Shown here: one piece after another, positions 8,667 to 18,540 of the stretch
Layout of the letters: each line of letters starts with the position of its first letter
Numbering within the stretch: position 1 is the first letter of the stretch
Assembly: GCF_038002965.1 (NCBI RefSeq)
Contig: NZ_JBBOOE010000001.1
Span: 3,763,001-3,827,000, forward strand
Length of the DNA stretch: 64,000 bases
DNA from: Robertmurraya sp. FSL R5-0851
GTDB taxonomy: Bacteria; Bacillota; Bacilli; Bacillales; Cytobacillaceae
Direction: 5' to 3'
Notes under the pieces: model-generated
Database searches by the model: none
Told to the model about the DNA's origin: nothing
The model's input: the letters and a program-made list of their open reading frames with translations, nothing else
Translations under genes and position numbers: made by a program

Positions 8667-9757
8667 GCGGATTTCCGCCCTTTCATACGATAAAAAATAA
8701 TACTAAAAAGAAATAAAAAAGGAATATAACCATAAATTAAATAAAAACCTATTTCAGCAGTAAAATCACTTATCATTTCAATCTGCTCACGGGTTTTTAA
8801 AACACAACTACCTGCACAAACGAGTAATAATAGGACGACTAATAGGGTTCGTTGTTTCTTTTTAAAGACTCGTTTTGCCCCCCGGCTTGCAGACCACATT
8901 GCTAAACAAAGATTTGGTAAAATCACAAATAACCAAGAAGAAATTGCCACGTATTCGATTCGCTCGACAAATGGAAGTTGAACGATTTTTAACATGGTAA
9001 GTGTTGCCCATATATTTCGATTTAATTGTTCTTCAGAAAAGTACGCTATACTAATGATCATAACGGCAAGATAGATAAAGATTGTCGATGCTGAACCTAA
9101 ATGAGCCCATTTTTGTGATTTCTTCGGATCTTTAAAAAATGGATAATAAAATAACAATGTCTCAAACCCTAACACACTTAAAGTAATTTGCTTGGTTGAA
9201 CTTAAAATTTCAAACACGGAGTGATCAAAAATAGGAAGCAGATTTTCAAAAAACGCATACTTTAAGGGATAAAACAAGGAAAACAGCAAATAGGCAGGGA
9301 GAACAACTCCTAAAACGGCCATCCCAGTAACCGTACGGAGGCCTCCATTGACAACATAAAATACAATAATCAATATCACTAAAGAGAAAAGACTAATTCT
9401 AATGCCAGGAAACATCCACACCTGAACCACTTCTATATAGGATCTTAAGACCGTCAGTGTTAATAAACAAAAGTATAAGACTAACATAATAGAAAAGGCC
9501 GATCCTATCCATTTGCCAAAAAGAACCCGATGTACATCAGTAATATCTCCATTTTGTTTATTTAGAATTTGATACATCATCCATATGACTACATGAACTC
9601 CTATTCCTCCTAAAATAATAGACATCCACGCATCATTTCCAACTGCTTTTGTGAGCACTCGCTGGAACCCTAAGATTCCAACTCCTATTTGGATCGCTTG
9701 TACTAGGTAAAAAGAAAAAAATGGTGACACTTTTAATCGGTCCGGGATGGTAGTCAC
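8663..9757 (-). CDS. GerB-type germination permease (germinant receptor B subunit)
   Basis: 364 residues with about ten membrane spans; a member of the spore germination branch of the amino acid/polyamine/cation superfamily (GerAB/GerKB). The N-terminal RLKVSPFFSFYLVQAIQIGVG pattern is typical. B subunits bind the germinant and probably conduct ions when triggered. It lies 24 bp behind gerA and overlaps gerC by 4 bp. The gene itself looks intact, but both partner genes are damaged. Confidence 0.92.
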   Translation of the reverse strand: MTTIPDRLKVSPFFSFYLVQAIQIGVGILGFQRVLTKAVGNDAWMSIILGGIGVHVVIWMMYQILNKQNGDITDVHRVLFGKWIGSAFSIMLVLYFCLLTLTVLRSYIEVVQVWMFPGIRISLFSLVILIIVFYVVNGGLRTVTGMAVLGVVLPAYLLFSLFYPLKYAFFENLLPIFDHSVFEILSSTKQITLSVLGFETLLFYYPFFKDPKKSQKWAHLGSASTIFIYLAVMIISIAYFSEEQLNRNIWATLTMLKIVQLPFVERIEYVAISSWLFVILPNLCLAMWSASRGAKRVFKKKQRTLLVVLLLLVCAGSCVLKTREQIEMISDFTAEIGFYLIYGYIPFLFLFSIIFYRMKGRKSA

Positions 9758-9781
9758 AAAGGAACAACTCCTTCTAACGAG

Positions 9782-11176
9782 CTATTCATCAATATCTCGA
9801 TGAACTTTTTCATCTTTTGGTGAAAAGCGCTTTTTCTGTTCGGGATGATTGTGAACAGGTCTTCGACTTAGCTTGGAAAACGGCAGTCGAATAATGGTAT
9901 CCTTTAAATCTCTAACCCTTGTAGGATAAAATGGCTCTAGATATGGTCTCCCTAATGAGGTTAACTGCAATAAATGTCCTGCTAGAAATGCAAAGCAGAG
10001 AACAATTCCAATTAAGCCCCATGCATGTGCAAAGAATAAAAACGGAAACCGAATCAAACGAATCGTGTTACCGAATTGATAGGTTGGAGTGGTAAATGAA
10101 GCCAAGGCGGCCAAGGCAACCATAATTAACAAGACATTACTAGTTAACCCCGCTTCAACCGACGCAGTCCCGATAACGATCCCGCCTACGATACCAATGG
10201 TTTGACCTACCTTCGTTGGAAGTCTTGCTCCAGCTTCCCTGAGTAATTCAATGGTCAATTCAAGAAACAGAGCTTCTAATATCGGAGGTAAGGGAATCGC
10301 TCTTCTAGATGTAATTAATGTTGCCAGTAAATCCTTTGGAATTAATTCATAATGATACGTCAAAGTCGCGACGTATATAGGTGTAATCAATATAGAGAAG
10401 GCAATGGATGCAATTCTGACAATCCGAATGAAGGAAGCAGCATACCAATTTAATAAATAGTCCTCAAATGTAGAGATGGACTCATTAAACGTAGTAGGAC
10501 CGATCAATGCATGTGGTGATCGATCGACTAATATGGCTAGCTTGCCCTCAGCTAATGCGGTCGCCACCCGATCAGGTCTTTCCGTATCAAGAATTTGTGG
10601 AAAGGGGGAGCGCTGGTTATCCGCAATAATTTGTGAAATATATGCTGTATCGCCAATCGCATCAAAATCGATTTCATTCAGCCGCTGCTTGAGCGTATTT
10701 ACATTTTCTTCATCTGCAATATCTTCTATATATAAGTAGGCCACTCCAGTATTTGATAAATCACCGATTGTAATTTTTTCAACTCTTAGGCTATCAATCG
10801 GCAATCTTTTTCGAATAAGGTAAATATTTGTATCTAACGATTCAACAAAAGATTCTTTTGGACCCACCACACTAAATTCAACTTCAGGTGGAGAAATGGA
10901 CCGATTCTCATTTTTCATTGCAGGAATCAATACACCATGATGATCTGAATCTGTAAAGTAAATATACACATATCCTGAAGGTAGCTTCTCAGTCAGATCT
11001 TTTGGGCTAGTAACATCAATAATTTCCTCAATCGGAATCTTTGACTTTAGTTCCTCCAAGTCACTGATTTGTAGCAAATTCGGTAGGATATATTGATGAA
11101 TTACTTCCGCATCCACGATACTTGAAAAATAGGAAATAACATACGGAACCTTGCCATGCTCTTTCTTATAAAACAC
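9782..11176 (-). CDS. GerA-type germinant receptor A subunit (longest open part)
   Basis: 464 residues are open from a GTG at 11176. It contains the soluble GerA N-terminal domain (FSVVGPKESFVESLDTN, near residues 101-117; ILVDRSPHALIGP) and a membrane region with about five spans from residue 245. However this GTG lacks a ribosome binding site at usable distance, and homology continues upstream in the same frame for about 21 codons (TIREAFDSLRKSTDFV). A proper start with GGTGAG lies at 11269, but codon 10 from there is TAG. The gene is therefore probably a nonsense pseudogene, unless it restarts internally. Confidence 0.88.
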   Translation of the reverse strand: MFYKKEHGKVPYVISYFSSIVDAEVIHQYILPNLLQISDLEELKSKIPIEEIIDVTSPKDLTEKLPSGYVYIYFTDSDHHGVLIPAMKNENRSISPPEVEFSVVGPKESFVESLDTNIYLIRKRLPIDSLRVEKITIGDLSNTGVAYLYIEDIADEENVNTLKQRLNEIDFDAIGDTAYISQIIADNQRSPFPQILDTERPDRVATALAEGKLAILVDRSPHALIGPTTFNESISTFEDYLLNWYAASFIRIVRIASIAFSILITPIYVATLTYHYELIPKDLLATLITSRRAIPLPPILEALFLELTIELLREAGARLPTKVGQTIGIVGGIVIGTASVEAGLTSNVLLIMVALAALASFTTPTYQFGNTIRLIRFPFLFFAHAWGLIGIVLCFAFLAGHLLQLTSLGRPYLEPFYPTRVRDLKDTIIRLPFSKLSRRPVHNHPEQKKRFSPKDEKVHRDIDE

Positions 11177-11269
11177 AAAATCAGTTGATTTCCTTAGAGA
11201 ATCAAACGCTTCCCTTATGGTCGTTATTTCTGGTTTTTTCTAAGATTTTTTGTTACTCCCTTTTTTCAT
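11177..11269 (-). pseudogene. True 5' end of gerA, interrupted by an amber codon
   Basis: An ATG at 11267-11269 has GGTGAG 7 nt upstream and opens MKKGSNKKS followed by TAG (11240-11242), then continues in frame KKPEITTIREAFDSLRKS into the long gerA frame. The downstream residues resemble the usual N-terminus of GerA proteins. A single base change would restore a 495-residue protein. Confidence 0.8.
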
Positions 11270-11360
11270 CAAACTACTCACCGAACTTTCACAAAGTAAA
11301 AATTATGCTAGGATTATTATCCTTTAAGAGGGAAAAATTATACTTTCTTTACATAAAAAA

Positions 11361-11386
11361 GACGTAGAGAATAGGTTCTCTACGTC
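11361..11386 (-). terminator. Terminator after the lipoprotein operon
   Basis: GACGTAGAGAA pairs perfectly with TTCTCTACGTC across a 4-nt loop and is followed on the minus strand by TTTTTTATG, 8 bp past the stop codon at 11394. Confidence 0.9.
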
Positions 11387-11393
11387 GGACCCG

Positions 11394-12392
11394 TTATTGT
11401 AAATTTCCTGATTTCGCCAGAATATTCCAGCTTTCACCGTGATCAGTAGTTTGGTAAATGTCATTATTAAAACTGACGAATGTGATTTCATGCTCGTTTT
11501 TTGGATTGATTGCTGCATACATGACAGCGTCTTCCTTCATCTTCGGCAAGGCAATTCCCTCTTCATTATCATCGGTTAAGTTTCTTATTACAAATGAAGG
11601 CTGACCATCATATTCACCGTACAGGAGGCTATTCTCTGTAAAATAAACAATTGTCCCCTGTGTTCCAGTTGTTAGTAACTCAAAGGATTCCCCCTGGTCT
11701 TTAGATAAGTAAATTCCGTCTTCACCCGCAGCAGCCAATATATTTTTATCTGTTGGATGTACAGCCAATCCGATGAGTTCTCCTTTTAAACCACTTGCTG
11801 CAACTTCCTTCCAATTAGCTCCCTCGTCTTCACTCACATAAAATGCATCAGCCTCCATAACGGAGTTTTTATGTGGACTCATTGCAAAAATCTGATGATT
11901 GTTATATCCAACACCCATAAGATGGAAATCCACTTCTGCTTCAAAGCCAAGACTTTGTAAGGTTTGACCATGATCCACACTTTTCATAATGCCAATCGGA
12001 TTGGGCAGCTTTGAATCTGTTCCCGGATGACCGCTAGAATAAAAACCATCATTGGTGGCGTTAAAACCCATATAATCATTGTTTTCCCTCTTCGTTTTTA
12101 ACCATGTTCCATTCTCATATACCTTTAACCCGTCATGTGCGGCAAAAAAGGGAGCCGCTTGATTTCCCACATACCCTAGCCCGTGGATATGATCGATGTT
12201 TCCTGTGAAGGGCTCAAAAAAGTCATGTGATACAAGCGAGGCTGACGTTGAATCTTTGGTTTCATCCTGTGAGTCTGATCCCTGAGTTTCGGTTTGATTT
12301 GTTGATTCCTCTGGTTGAGCTGTCTCTTCTTCTTGACTACATGCCGTTATTGTTAAAAGACTAATAGTAGCCATTAGTAAAAATTTATTCAT
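11394..12392 (-). CDS. Lipoprotein with BNR/Asp-box repeats (F510_1955-type glycosylhydrolase-like)
   Basis: 332 residues. A lipoprotein signal ends at the lipobox LTITAC (Cys18), followed by an acidic, Thr/Ser-rich linker to about residue 50. Asp-box motifs of the S-x-D-x-G-x-x-W/F kind recur: KSVDHGQTL, VSEDEGANWK, LSKDQGESFE and TTDHGESWN. This indicates a beta-propeller of the sialidase/sortilin fold. Members are annotated as F510_1955 family glycosylhydrolases, but catalytic residues are not established, so enzyme activity is uncertain. It follows another lipoprotein gene by 21 bp and shares its terminator. Confidence 0.75.
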   Translation of the reverse strand: MNKFLLMATISLLTITACSQEEETAQPEESTNQTETQGSDSQDETKDSTSASLVSHDFFEPFTGNIDHIHGLGYVGNQAAPFFAAHDGLKVYENGTWLKTKRENNDYMGFNATNDGFYSSGHPGTDSKLPNPIGIMKSVDHGQTLQSLGFEAEVDFHLMGVGYNNHQIFAMSPHKNSVMEADAFYVSEDEGANWKEVAASGLKGELIGLAVHPTDKNILAAAGEDGIYLSKDQGESFELLTTGTQGTIVYFTENSLLYGEYDGQPSFVIRNLTDDNEEGIALPKMKEDAVMYAAINPKNEHEITFVSFNNDIYQTTDHGESWNILAKSGNLQ

Positions 12393-12413
12393 CTGAAAAA
12401 GGTCCTCCTCCTT

Positions 12414-13622
12414 TTAATGTGAACCATGTCCTCCACTTCCATCAGCTGGAGAAATCTCTAACATACTATCAATCATTCCTTGAGTATCCATGGAAACTTC
12501 CTTCAAATTCGCTAAAATATAAGCGTGGTTGTATGGCCCCACAGTTGGGTCATCTGTAAACTTTGGTTGAAGAGCTCCTAAATATTCATGTACTTCACTT
12601 GTCGCTTCTCCATTCTCTAACCAAAGAAGGGGCGCATGCTTTCCTAAATGGGCAAATGGAGCTCCAGCGATGGCAAACTCAGGTTGAGCTGTTGTTGTAA
12701 AAGCAAACCCATGTCCCGGCTCCGTCACACCCCAGCCAAAGCCTGTTTTTGCATCCTTAAACTTAGCAAACGCAATGGATGCTTCCACGGGAGTTTCTCC
12801 ATCAATACGAGTTACCTTTCCATACTCTTGTAAGCTAGAAACAACTTCCTCAGAAATCACTTTTTCAGGTGCTAACACATAGATATTTGCATTATTCCGA
12901 CGGGTTTGTAATGCTTCCACAGTCGCTTGTGGGATGTCATCCTTTCCAACAAATAAAACCGGTTCAGGCATATGTGCAATCCAATTAGAGGCAATGAGTG
13001 AGTATAATTTTGCATCGTCTTCAAGAGAAACGATAATCACACTTTGAGGCAACTCCCCAGCCGTCTCCGCATACTTCTTATCCACTGCTAAAGCAAATTC
13101 AGCCGAATCGTTACCGGTGATTTGCTCTACCTTGTAATCTGCTAACGCATCTAAAACCTTTTCGGTCGCATCTCCCATGACCATCACTTCTGTTCCATTG
13201 ACATTTCCAGTTGGGCTCAGGCGATTAATTTCATGTAATGTTTCTTCAGAAAGCTCTTGATTGTAAAATAATACGGGCCCATTATTCGGATGGTGGATTA
13301 AATCCGAACCAGCAAGAGCGATTTGCCATTGGTCAGCAGGTGCTAAAATAACGGTTCCAGGTCGATTATCCTTCCCTGTTGCTGGCCATATCGTTTGCGA
13401 AACCATAATCGCTGCTTCTTCCAAAGTATCAGCATCCAGTCTCGTTACATTCTTCGTGCTAGTAACAAGAAGCTCATTCGTTACTTTACCATTGGTTTCG
13501 GTAACCTCCGTATGCTCTCCATGCTCACTTTCTCCTTCTTTTCCTTCTTCACCATTTGAGGTACAAGCAGCTAAAAATGTTAGTAGCAATATACTTATCA
13601 CACTTGCAAATAGCTTTTTCAT
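12414..13622 (-). CDS. Lipoprotein with cell-wall-binding-2-like repeats
   Basis: 402 residues with a lipoprotein signal (LLTFLAAC, Cys20) and a charged His/Glu linker. Two or three alternating units such as TVILAPADQWQIALAGSDL, VLFVGKDDIPQATVEAL and VSSLQEYGKVTRIDG resemble CW_binding_2 (PF04122-type) repeats, which anchor proteins to cell-wall glycans. The extreme C-terminus GGHGSH and the HGEH linker are His-rich and could bind metal; that is inference. First gene of a two-gene operon, divergent from the sensor kinase operon 198 bp away. Confidence 0.7.
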   Translation of the reverse strand: MKKLFASVISILLLTFLAACTSNGEEGKEGESEHGEHTEVTETNGKVTNELLVTSTKNVTRLDADTLEEAAIMVSQTIWPATGKDNRPGTVILAPADQWQIALAGSDLIHHPNNGPVLFYNQELSEETLHEINRLSPTGNVNGTEVMVMGDATEKVLDALADYKVEQITGNDSAEFALAVDKKYAETAGELPQSVIIVSLEDDAKLYSLIASNWIAHMPEPVLFVGKDDIPQATVEALQTRRNNANIYVLAPEKVISEEVVSSLQEYGKVTRIDGETPVEASIAFAKFKDAKTGFGWGVTEPGHGFAFTTTAQPEFAIAGAPFAHLGKHAPLLWLENGEATSEVHEYLGALQPKFTDDPTVGPYNHAYILANLKEVSMDTQGMIDSMLEISPADGSGGHGSH

Positions 13623-13819
13623 TGTTGGAACTCTCCTTTTTCTACAAATTCATAGTGGAAACAAGTTTTACTTTACCAATACTTTGTGCAGATTTTATGC
13701 ATAAAGTTTGATCCTTTTTTGTCATCTCATAGTTTTGCCTATTTTTCTCATTCATAAAGTAAGATTTCCATAGTACTTTCGATTACTATAGAAGTATGAC
13801 AGGAAAAGGAGATTTCCCT

Positions 13820-15220
13820 TTGAAAAAACTATCGATCAAATTAGGTGCTATTTTCTTTTTATGTATTTTAGGACTTGAATCGTTTATGTTCATCTTTCTT
13901 CATTCCGCTTTAGTCGAATCACGGATACAAGAAGAACTCAATGCTCTTCAAGCTCGCGGGAATTCTCATCGTGCCATTTTAGAGAACCATTTTACCCCAG
14001 AAACGATTGCTCACGTTGCTTTAATGGAAACAGAATCCACGACAGACGTAGTGGTAACTGATGCTGACTTACGTATACTTGGGTCTTCGAGTAAAAATGA
14101 ACAACTTATAGGAAACATAAAGCTGCCTTCAAATGAGATTCCTCAAGGTGGACTCATTATCGAGAATGACTGGGAAACAGAACCTTTCATTTCTACCGTT
14201 AGCTCGTTAGAAAAAAAAGGAGAAATCATAGGCTATGTGTTCATGTTTCAAGACACAGAAACCGTTCATTCATTAATCAAGCGATTAAACCAGCATTTTG
14301 TTTTTGCGGGGTTCTTAACGGTTGCTCTAACGTTATTTATTATCGCTTTACTATCGAAGGCAATCACTAAGCCTCTAATAAAGATGAAGGATGCTACCTT
14401 TCAAATCAGCCAAGGGAACTACTCTATCTCTTTACCTGAAACAGGGAACGATGAACTTGGCGACCTCGCAAAATCGATTGAATCACTAGCACATGATCTG
14501 ACCTTTTTAACGCAAGAGAGAAATGACTTTCTGGCAAGCATATCGCATGAACTACGAACACCGATCACTTATATAAAAGGATATACAGAAATGATCCTGA
14601 AACGCGATCTTTCTGAGAAAGAAAAACAGAACTATCTAGCGATTATTCTGGAAGAAACAAACCGATTAAATGATTTAATCAAGCAATTATTCGACTTAGC
14701 CAAAATGGACCAAAATTCCTTTCAGATTGAAAAAACGGAAGTCAACCTAAAGGAGATTCTTGAAAAAGTGGAAGTCAAACTAGCCCCAGCATTTAAAGAG
14801 AGGGGAATGACTCTTCACATCTCTTGCCAAAAGGATTTCTTTTTACATGCTGACCCAATCCGAATGGAACAGATTTTTTTAAACTTGTTGGATAATTCGA
14901 TGAAATATTCTTCAACTGGCGGAGTAACAAACGTGTCCGTTGAACTAAAGAAAAGCCAGCTTTTTGTAACGATTCGTGATACTGGTAACGGCATCCCTGA
15001 AGAGGATTTACCACATATTTTTAACCGCTTTTACCGGGTTGATAAATCGCGGACTCGCTTGCTAGGTGGTGCAGGTCTCGGGCTTTCCATTGTCAAAGAA
15101 CTAGTAAATAAACATAATGGAACAATTACGGTGAAAAGCGAGATCCAAGAAGGAACGGAATTTCAAATGATGTTTAGGGGAGCGTGGAGTGATGAAAACG
15201 ATCTTACTGGTGGACGATGA
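13820..15220 (+). CDS. Sensor histidine kinase (HAMP, HisKA, HATPase)
   Basis: About 466 residues from the TTG at 13820, which has AAAGGAG 8 nt upstream; the ATG at 13796 lacks a site. Two membrane spans (about 8-28 and 160-182) enclose a sensor domain of about 130 residues outside the cell. A HAMP linker follows, then the phospho-acceptor motif SHELRTP (His243), and an ATPase domain with DTGNGIP, FNRFYRVDKSR and GAGLGLSIVKELV. The kinase precedes its response regulator and overlaps it by about 30 bp. The divergent lipoprotein operon is a candidate target; the signal is unknown. Confidence 0.92.
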   Translation: MKKLSIKLGAIFFLCILGLESFMFIFLHSALVESRIQEELNALQARGNSHRAILENHFTPETIAHVALMETESTTDVVVTDADLRILGSSSKNEQLIGNIKLPSNEIPQGGLIIENDWETEPFISTVSSLEKKGEIIGYVFMFQDTETVHSLIKRLNQHFVFAGFLTVALTLFIIALLSKAITKPLIKMKDATFQISQGNYSISLPETGNDELGDLAKSIESLAHDLTFLTQERNDFLASISHELRTPITYIKGYTEMILKRDLSEKEKQNYLAIILEETNRLNDLIKQLFDLAKMDQNSFQIEKTEVNLKEILEKVEVKLAPAFKERGMTLHISCQKDFFLHADPIRMEQIFLNLLDNSMKYSSTGGVTNVSVELKKSQLFVTIRDTGNGIPEEDLPHIFNRFYRVDKSRTRLLGGAGLGLSIVKELVNKHNGTITVKSEIQEGTEFQMMFRGAWSDENDLTGGR

Positions 15221-15866
15221 GCAACGAATGTTGGATTTATTAACCCTTTATCTAGAACCAAAAGGATACAATTGTGTACCACATACTTCTGCTTTAGATG
15301 CACTTACCTATCTATCATCCTATCAGGTTGACCTTGTTCTTCTTGATATCATGATGCCTGAGATGGATGGTTGGACTCTCTGTGCAGAAATTAGGAAAAA
15401 ATGGAATCTTCCTATTATCATGTTAACGGCACGCACAGATAAGACCGATGTGGTGAAGGGACTTGATATTGGTGCAGATGATTATATCTCGAAGCCATTT
15501 GATGAAGACGAACTACTTGCTCGAATTGGGGCAGTATTAAGAAGACATAAGTCGACAAGCCCACTTCTAACGTTTAAAGGGCTCATATTAAATCTAGAAT
15601 CCTTTGATCTGCATTATGAAAAAACACCGATTTCATTAACCCCAAAGGAATTTTCCATGATGGAGCTATTTTTAACTCATCCTAATCTGGTATTTACGCG
15701 CGACCATTTAATCACCAGCTTATGGGGACATGGAGTCACCACTGAGGACAGAACGATTGACTCCCATGTCCGGAATCTCCGAGAAAAATTAAGAAAAGCC
15801 CATTTCCCTGCTGATGAGCACTTACAAACCGTTTGGGGAGTAGGGTATAAATGGCAGAACGGATAA
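15189..15866 (+). CDS. OmpR/PhoB family response regulator
   Basis: 225 residues; GTG at 15189 or, more likely, ATG at 15192. The receiver domain has the acidic pair DD (9-10), phospho-acceptor Asp53 in LLDIMMPEMDGW, Thr in MLTART and Lys in YISKPF. The C-terminal winged helix includes LTPKEFSMMELF and the wing region TIDSHVRNLREKLRK. It is the cognate partner of the overlapping upstream kinase. Translational overlap at both ends couples it to the kinase and the downstream membrane protein. Confidence 0.93.
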   Translation: MMKTILLVDDEQRMLDLLTLYLEPKGYNCVPHTSALDALTYLSSYQVDLVLLDIMMPEMDGWTLCAEIRKKWNLPIIMLTARTDKTDVVKGLDIGADDYISKPFDEDELLARIGAVLRRHKSTSPLLTFKGLILNLESFDLHYEKTPISLTPKEFSMMELFLTHPNLVFTRDHLITSLWGHGVTTEDRTIDSHVRNLREKLRKAHFPADEHLQTVWGVGYKWQNG

Positions 15867-16402
15867 TGGAACCAATACTTTTTATTTTTGCAAGTGTGAT
15901 TGGAAATGTGCTCATCGCTGTAGCAGGTGTCATTCCGAGTGCCTTTTTGACGGTAGCGAATATTTCCATCCTTGGTTTTGAGGTTGGATTAGTTGTTTCT
16001 ATTATTGGAGAAGCACTTGGAGCCATCGTGAGCTTTTGGTTATATAGAAAAGGGTTTTCACGGGTGAAGGACAAATTTCAAGTCAAGTGGAGATGGGTTC
16101 AAATCCTTCTAGACCGGTTGTATCAATCAAAAGGGGCTGAGGCTGCTGCGATTGTTCTTTTGCTCCGGCTGTTGCCGTTTGTTCCATCTGGTTTCGTGAC
16201 ACTGACTGCTGCGGTTGGTAAGATGAATATTCTAGCTTTCGGAATAGTGAGTACGATAGGAAAGATCCCTTCTTTGTTTATCGAAGCTTATGGAGTTCAT
16301 CATGTTCTGAAATTTGACACCCACCTTCAATTCATCTTGGTCGCTGTTGTTATCATGATATTTGTGATTGGGTTTTTCATAAAGAAACGTCCCCGCGGTT
16401 AA
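15851..16402 (+). CDS. VTT-domain (DedA/TVP38-like) membrane protein
   Basis: 183 residues with about five hydrophobic segments. The FLTVANISILGFEVG and LLLRLLPFVPSGFVTLTAA segments are typical of VTT-domain (DedA/TVP38/TMEM64) proteins, some of which flip lipids such as undecaprenyl phosphate. It overlaps the response regulator; the ATG at 15851 lies inside its 3' end, while an ATG at 15866 forms a TAATG junction and may be the real start. Co-expression with a two-component system suggests an envelope-stress or lipid-related role, which is inference. Confidence 0.8.
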   Translation: MAERIMEPILFIFASVIGNVLIAVAGVIPSAFLTVANISILGFEVGLVVSIIGEALGAIVSFWLYRKGFSRVKDKFQVKWRWVQILLDRLYQSKGAEAAAIVLLLRLLPFVPSGFVTLTAAVGKMNILAFGIVSTIGKIPSLFIEAYGVHHVLKFDTHLQFILVAVVIMIFVIGFFIKKRPRG

Positions 16403-16462
16403 TACGAGGACGATCTTACTATTGGAAAGCTACAACAGCGGAACGCTCCACCTGATTTTATA

Positions 16463-17000
16463 CTCTCAGAAAAATTCCTAGAATGAAAGATGTTTCCTGA
16501 TAAAACTTTCATCTAACGTTCTTCATACCTTTGATGAAGGACGTTTCTTGCTTAATTCTTCATCTTAACATTCTTCATCCCCTTGATGAAAGACGTTTCC
16601 TGCTATAACTCTCATCCTAACGTTCTTCATCCCCTTGATGAAGGACGTTTCCTGCTATAACTCTCATCCTAACGTTCTTCATCCCCTTGATGAAAGACGT
16701 TTCTGAGTTAATCCTCCCTCCTAACATTCTTCATCCCCTTAATGAAAGACGTTTCCTGCCATAACTCTCATCCTAACATTCTTCATCCCCTTGATGAAAG
16801 ACGTTTCCTACTTTAACTCTCATCCTAACGTTCTTCATCCCCTTGATGAAGGACGTTTCCTGCTATAACTCTCATTCTAACGTTCTTCATCCCCTTGATG
16901 AAAGACGTTTCCTGCTATAACTCTCATCCTAACGTTCTTCATCCCCTTGATGAAGGACGTTTCCGAGTTAATCCTCCCTCCTAACGTTCTTCATTCTTCT
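16463..17000. repeat. 52-bp tandem repeat, ten copies, each a strong hairpin
   Basis: AAC(G/A)TTCTTCAT starts at 16515, 16567, 16619, 16671, 16723, 16775, 16827, 16879, 16931 and 16983, an exact 52-bp period. Each unit pairs AACGTTCTTCATC with GATGAAGGACGTT around a 5-nt loop (one G-T wobble). Units starting at 16671 and 16931 share a distinct linker GAGTTAATCCTCCCTCCT, which suggests duplication of a five-unit block. No gene lies in this 640-bp gap. Confidence 0.92.
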
Positions 17001-17009
17001 TTAACGCAA

Positions 17010-17041
17010 AAGTGCCCTCACCAAAATGATGAAGGACACTC
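17010..17041 (-). terminator. Terminator of the membrane chemoreceptor gene
   Basis: On the minus strand AGTGTCCTTCATC pairs imperfectly with GGTGAGGGCACT and runs into TTTTGCG, about 5 bp past the stop codon. Confidence 0.65.
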
Positions 17042-17046
17042 TATCT

Positions 17047-18540
17047 TTAGTTCTTTGAATTTTGACCAACAATATTCTCCAAAGCAATAATCAAATGATT
17101 CAGTTGATCCAGGCTAGCAATTACTTCTTTCATCGAATGTCTTTGGTCCTCTACCCCTGCATAAATTTCTTCTGTTGTGGCGGAGGCTTCTTCCGTAATA
17201 TTGCTAATCGAAGTTACTTCATTAACAATGCTGTCCGAAGCTTCTAATAAAGATTTTGTTTTATGCTGAATTTGATCCGCCTGTGAAAATACATTGGTTG
17301 TATTTTCTCTTATAAGTTGAAGAATATTTTCTGCTTCTTTTGCCGCTTTCGAGCTTAATTCAAAAGCATTTTTACTATGGTCGAGTTTTTCTTGAAGCTG
17401 AATAATTTTTGAAAAAATGTCTGTTAACATGCTTCCTACTTCTTCGGTTGCTTGACGAGAATGTTCAGCTAATTTACGAACCTCGTCTGCAACGACTGCA
17501 AACCCCTTGCCTTGTTCACCCGCACGAGCCGCTTCTATACTTGCATTAAGAGCCAGCAAATTGGTTTGTTCCGTGATTCCTTTTATCGACCCAAGCATTT
17601 CTTCAATTTTGCTATTTTGAGCGGCAAGAGTTCCCATCAAGCTAACGGTTTCCGTCATGCTTCCTTCCACTTTCCCCATATTAGAAGCAAGCTGAGATAA
17701 ATGTGTGGCACCTATTTGAGTGGACTCACCTGTCTTACCAGATAAAGCCTTCATATCCTCTGATGTAGAAGTAACAAGAGAAATTTCCTTATGAATTTTT
17801 TCAATATTATCCTTAATATCATGAATGGAAACGGCTTGGTATTCCACCCCTTTAGCTACTTCCCCAAAACCAACCGCAATTTCCTCCGTTGCCTTGCCCG
17901 TATGACTTACTTCGGCTTGAATCGATTGATAAAAAGATAATAACCCATGAACAGAGGTTTTAATGTTCTCAAAGGTTTGTTGAAGTTGCTGCTGCTGATT
18001 TTTTGATTCTTCTAAGTGTACGTTCACATCAGATACTACTTTTCTACCAATAACAGAAATAATCATTCCTGCCACACCACACATCGTAATTAACACGTAT
18101 AAAACAACCAGATCCAGAACGGGCAATTGCAATGTTTGAAAGGCTGGATTAATAAAAAACTGAATCGTAAAAACAAATAACATAAGAGCGGTTGCCACAA
18201 TCATCACTTGACGATCTAAATAAACAATGGAAAATATCAAATACAGAATAAAAATCGGCCAAGCATTAAAGGTTGGAATGGCTATTAGTAGAAAATGACT
18301 CGCAATAAATATTAACGAGACTACTAGATACTTCGTCCAACTATAGCTTGCTAGTTTTTTGTTAATCACAAATAGTAAAGAACAAATGATTACTGTTAAC
18401 GCAAAGAATCCAAGCATTGGTCCAAGCTCAATTTGCTTTAAAAAATACATGAGCCCGATGGTCGGAATCGCTGATAAATAGAGCGCAATTACTGTATATG
18501 TCAGCAACTTCGTGCCCAGTTTTTCATAATGTGTAGCCAT
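17047..18540 (-). CDS. Membrane methyl-accepting chemotaxis protein
   Basis: 497 residues. The first 170 residues hold about six closely spaced membrane spans with almost no outside loop, then a long coiled-coil and signalling domain. The hairpin tip [20 protein letters not shown] with [18 protein letters not shown] lies near residues 318-358. Receptors of this shape sense membrane state or a ligand within the membrane and not an external ligand domain. GAGGTG precedes the start ATG. It is monocistronic. Confidence 0.88.
   Translation of the reverse strand: MATHYEKLGTKLLTYTVIALYLSAIPTIGLMYFLKQIELGPMLGFFALTVIICSLLFVINKKLASYSWTKYLVVSLIFIASHFLLIAIPTFNAWPIFILYLIFSIVYLDRQVMIVATALMLFVFTIQFFINPAFQTLQLPVLDLVVLYVLITMCGVAGMIISVIGRKVVSDVNVHLEESKNQQQQLQQTFENIKTSVHGLLSFYQSIQAEVSHTGKATEEIAVGFGEVAKGVEYQAVSIHDIKDNIEKIHKEISLVTSTSEDMKALSGKTGESTQIGATHLSQLASNMGKVEGSMTETVSLMGTLAAQNSKIEEMLGSIKGITEQTNLLALNASIEAARAGEQGKGFAVVADEVRKLAEHSRQATEEVGSMLTDIFSKIIQLQEKLDHSKNAFELSSKAAKEAENILQLIRENTTNVFSQADQIQHKTKSLLEASDSIVNEVTSISNITEEASATTEEIYAGVEDQRHSMKEVIASLDQLNHLIIALENIVGQNSKN

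Noticed and set aside
11185..11367. Plus-strand 60-codon frame upstream of gerA
   Set aside because: It lies antisense to the 5' end of gerA, has no ribosome binding site and no recognisable product.
16463..17000. CRISPR array
   Set aside because: Period is constant but the segments between the hairpin cores are nearly identical, not unique spacers, and no cas genes are present.
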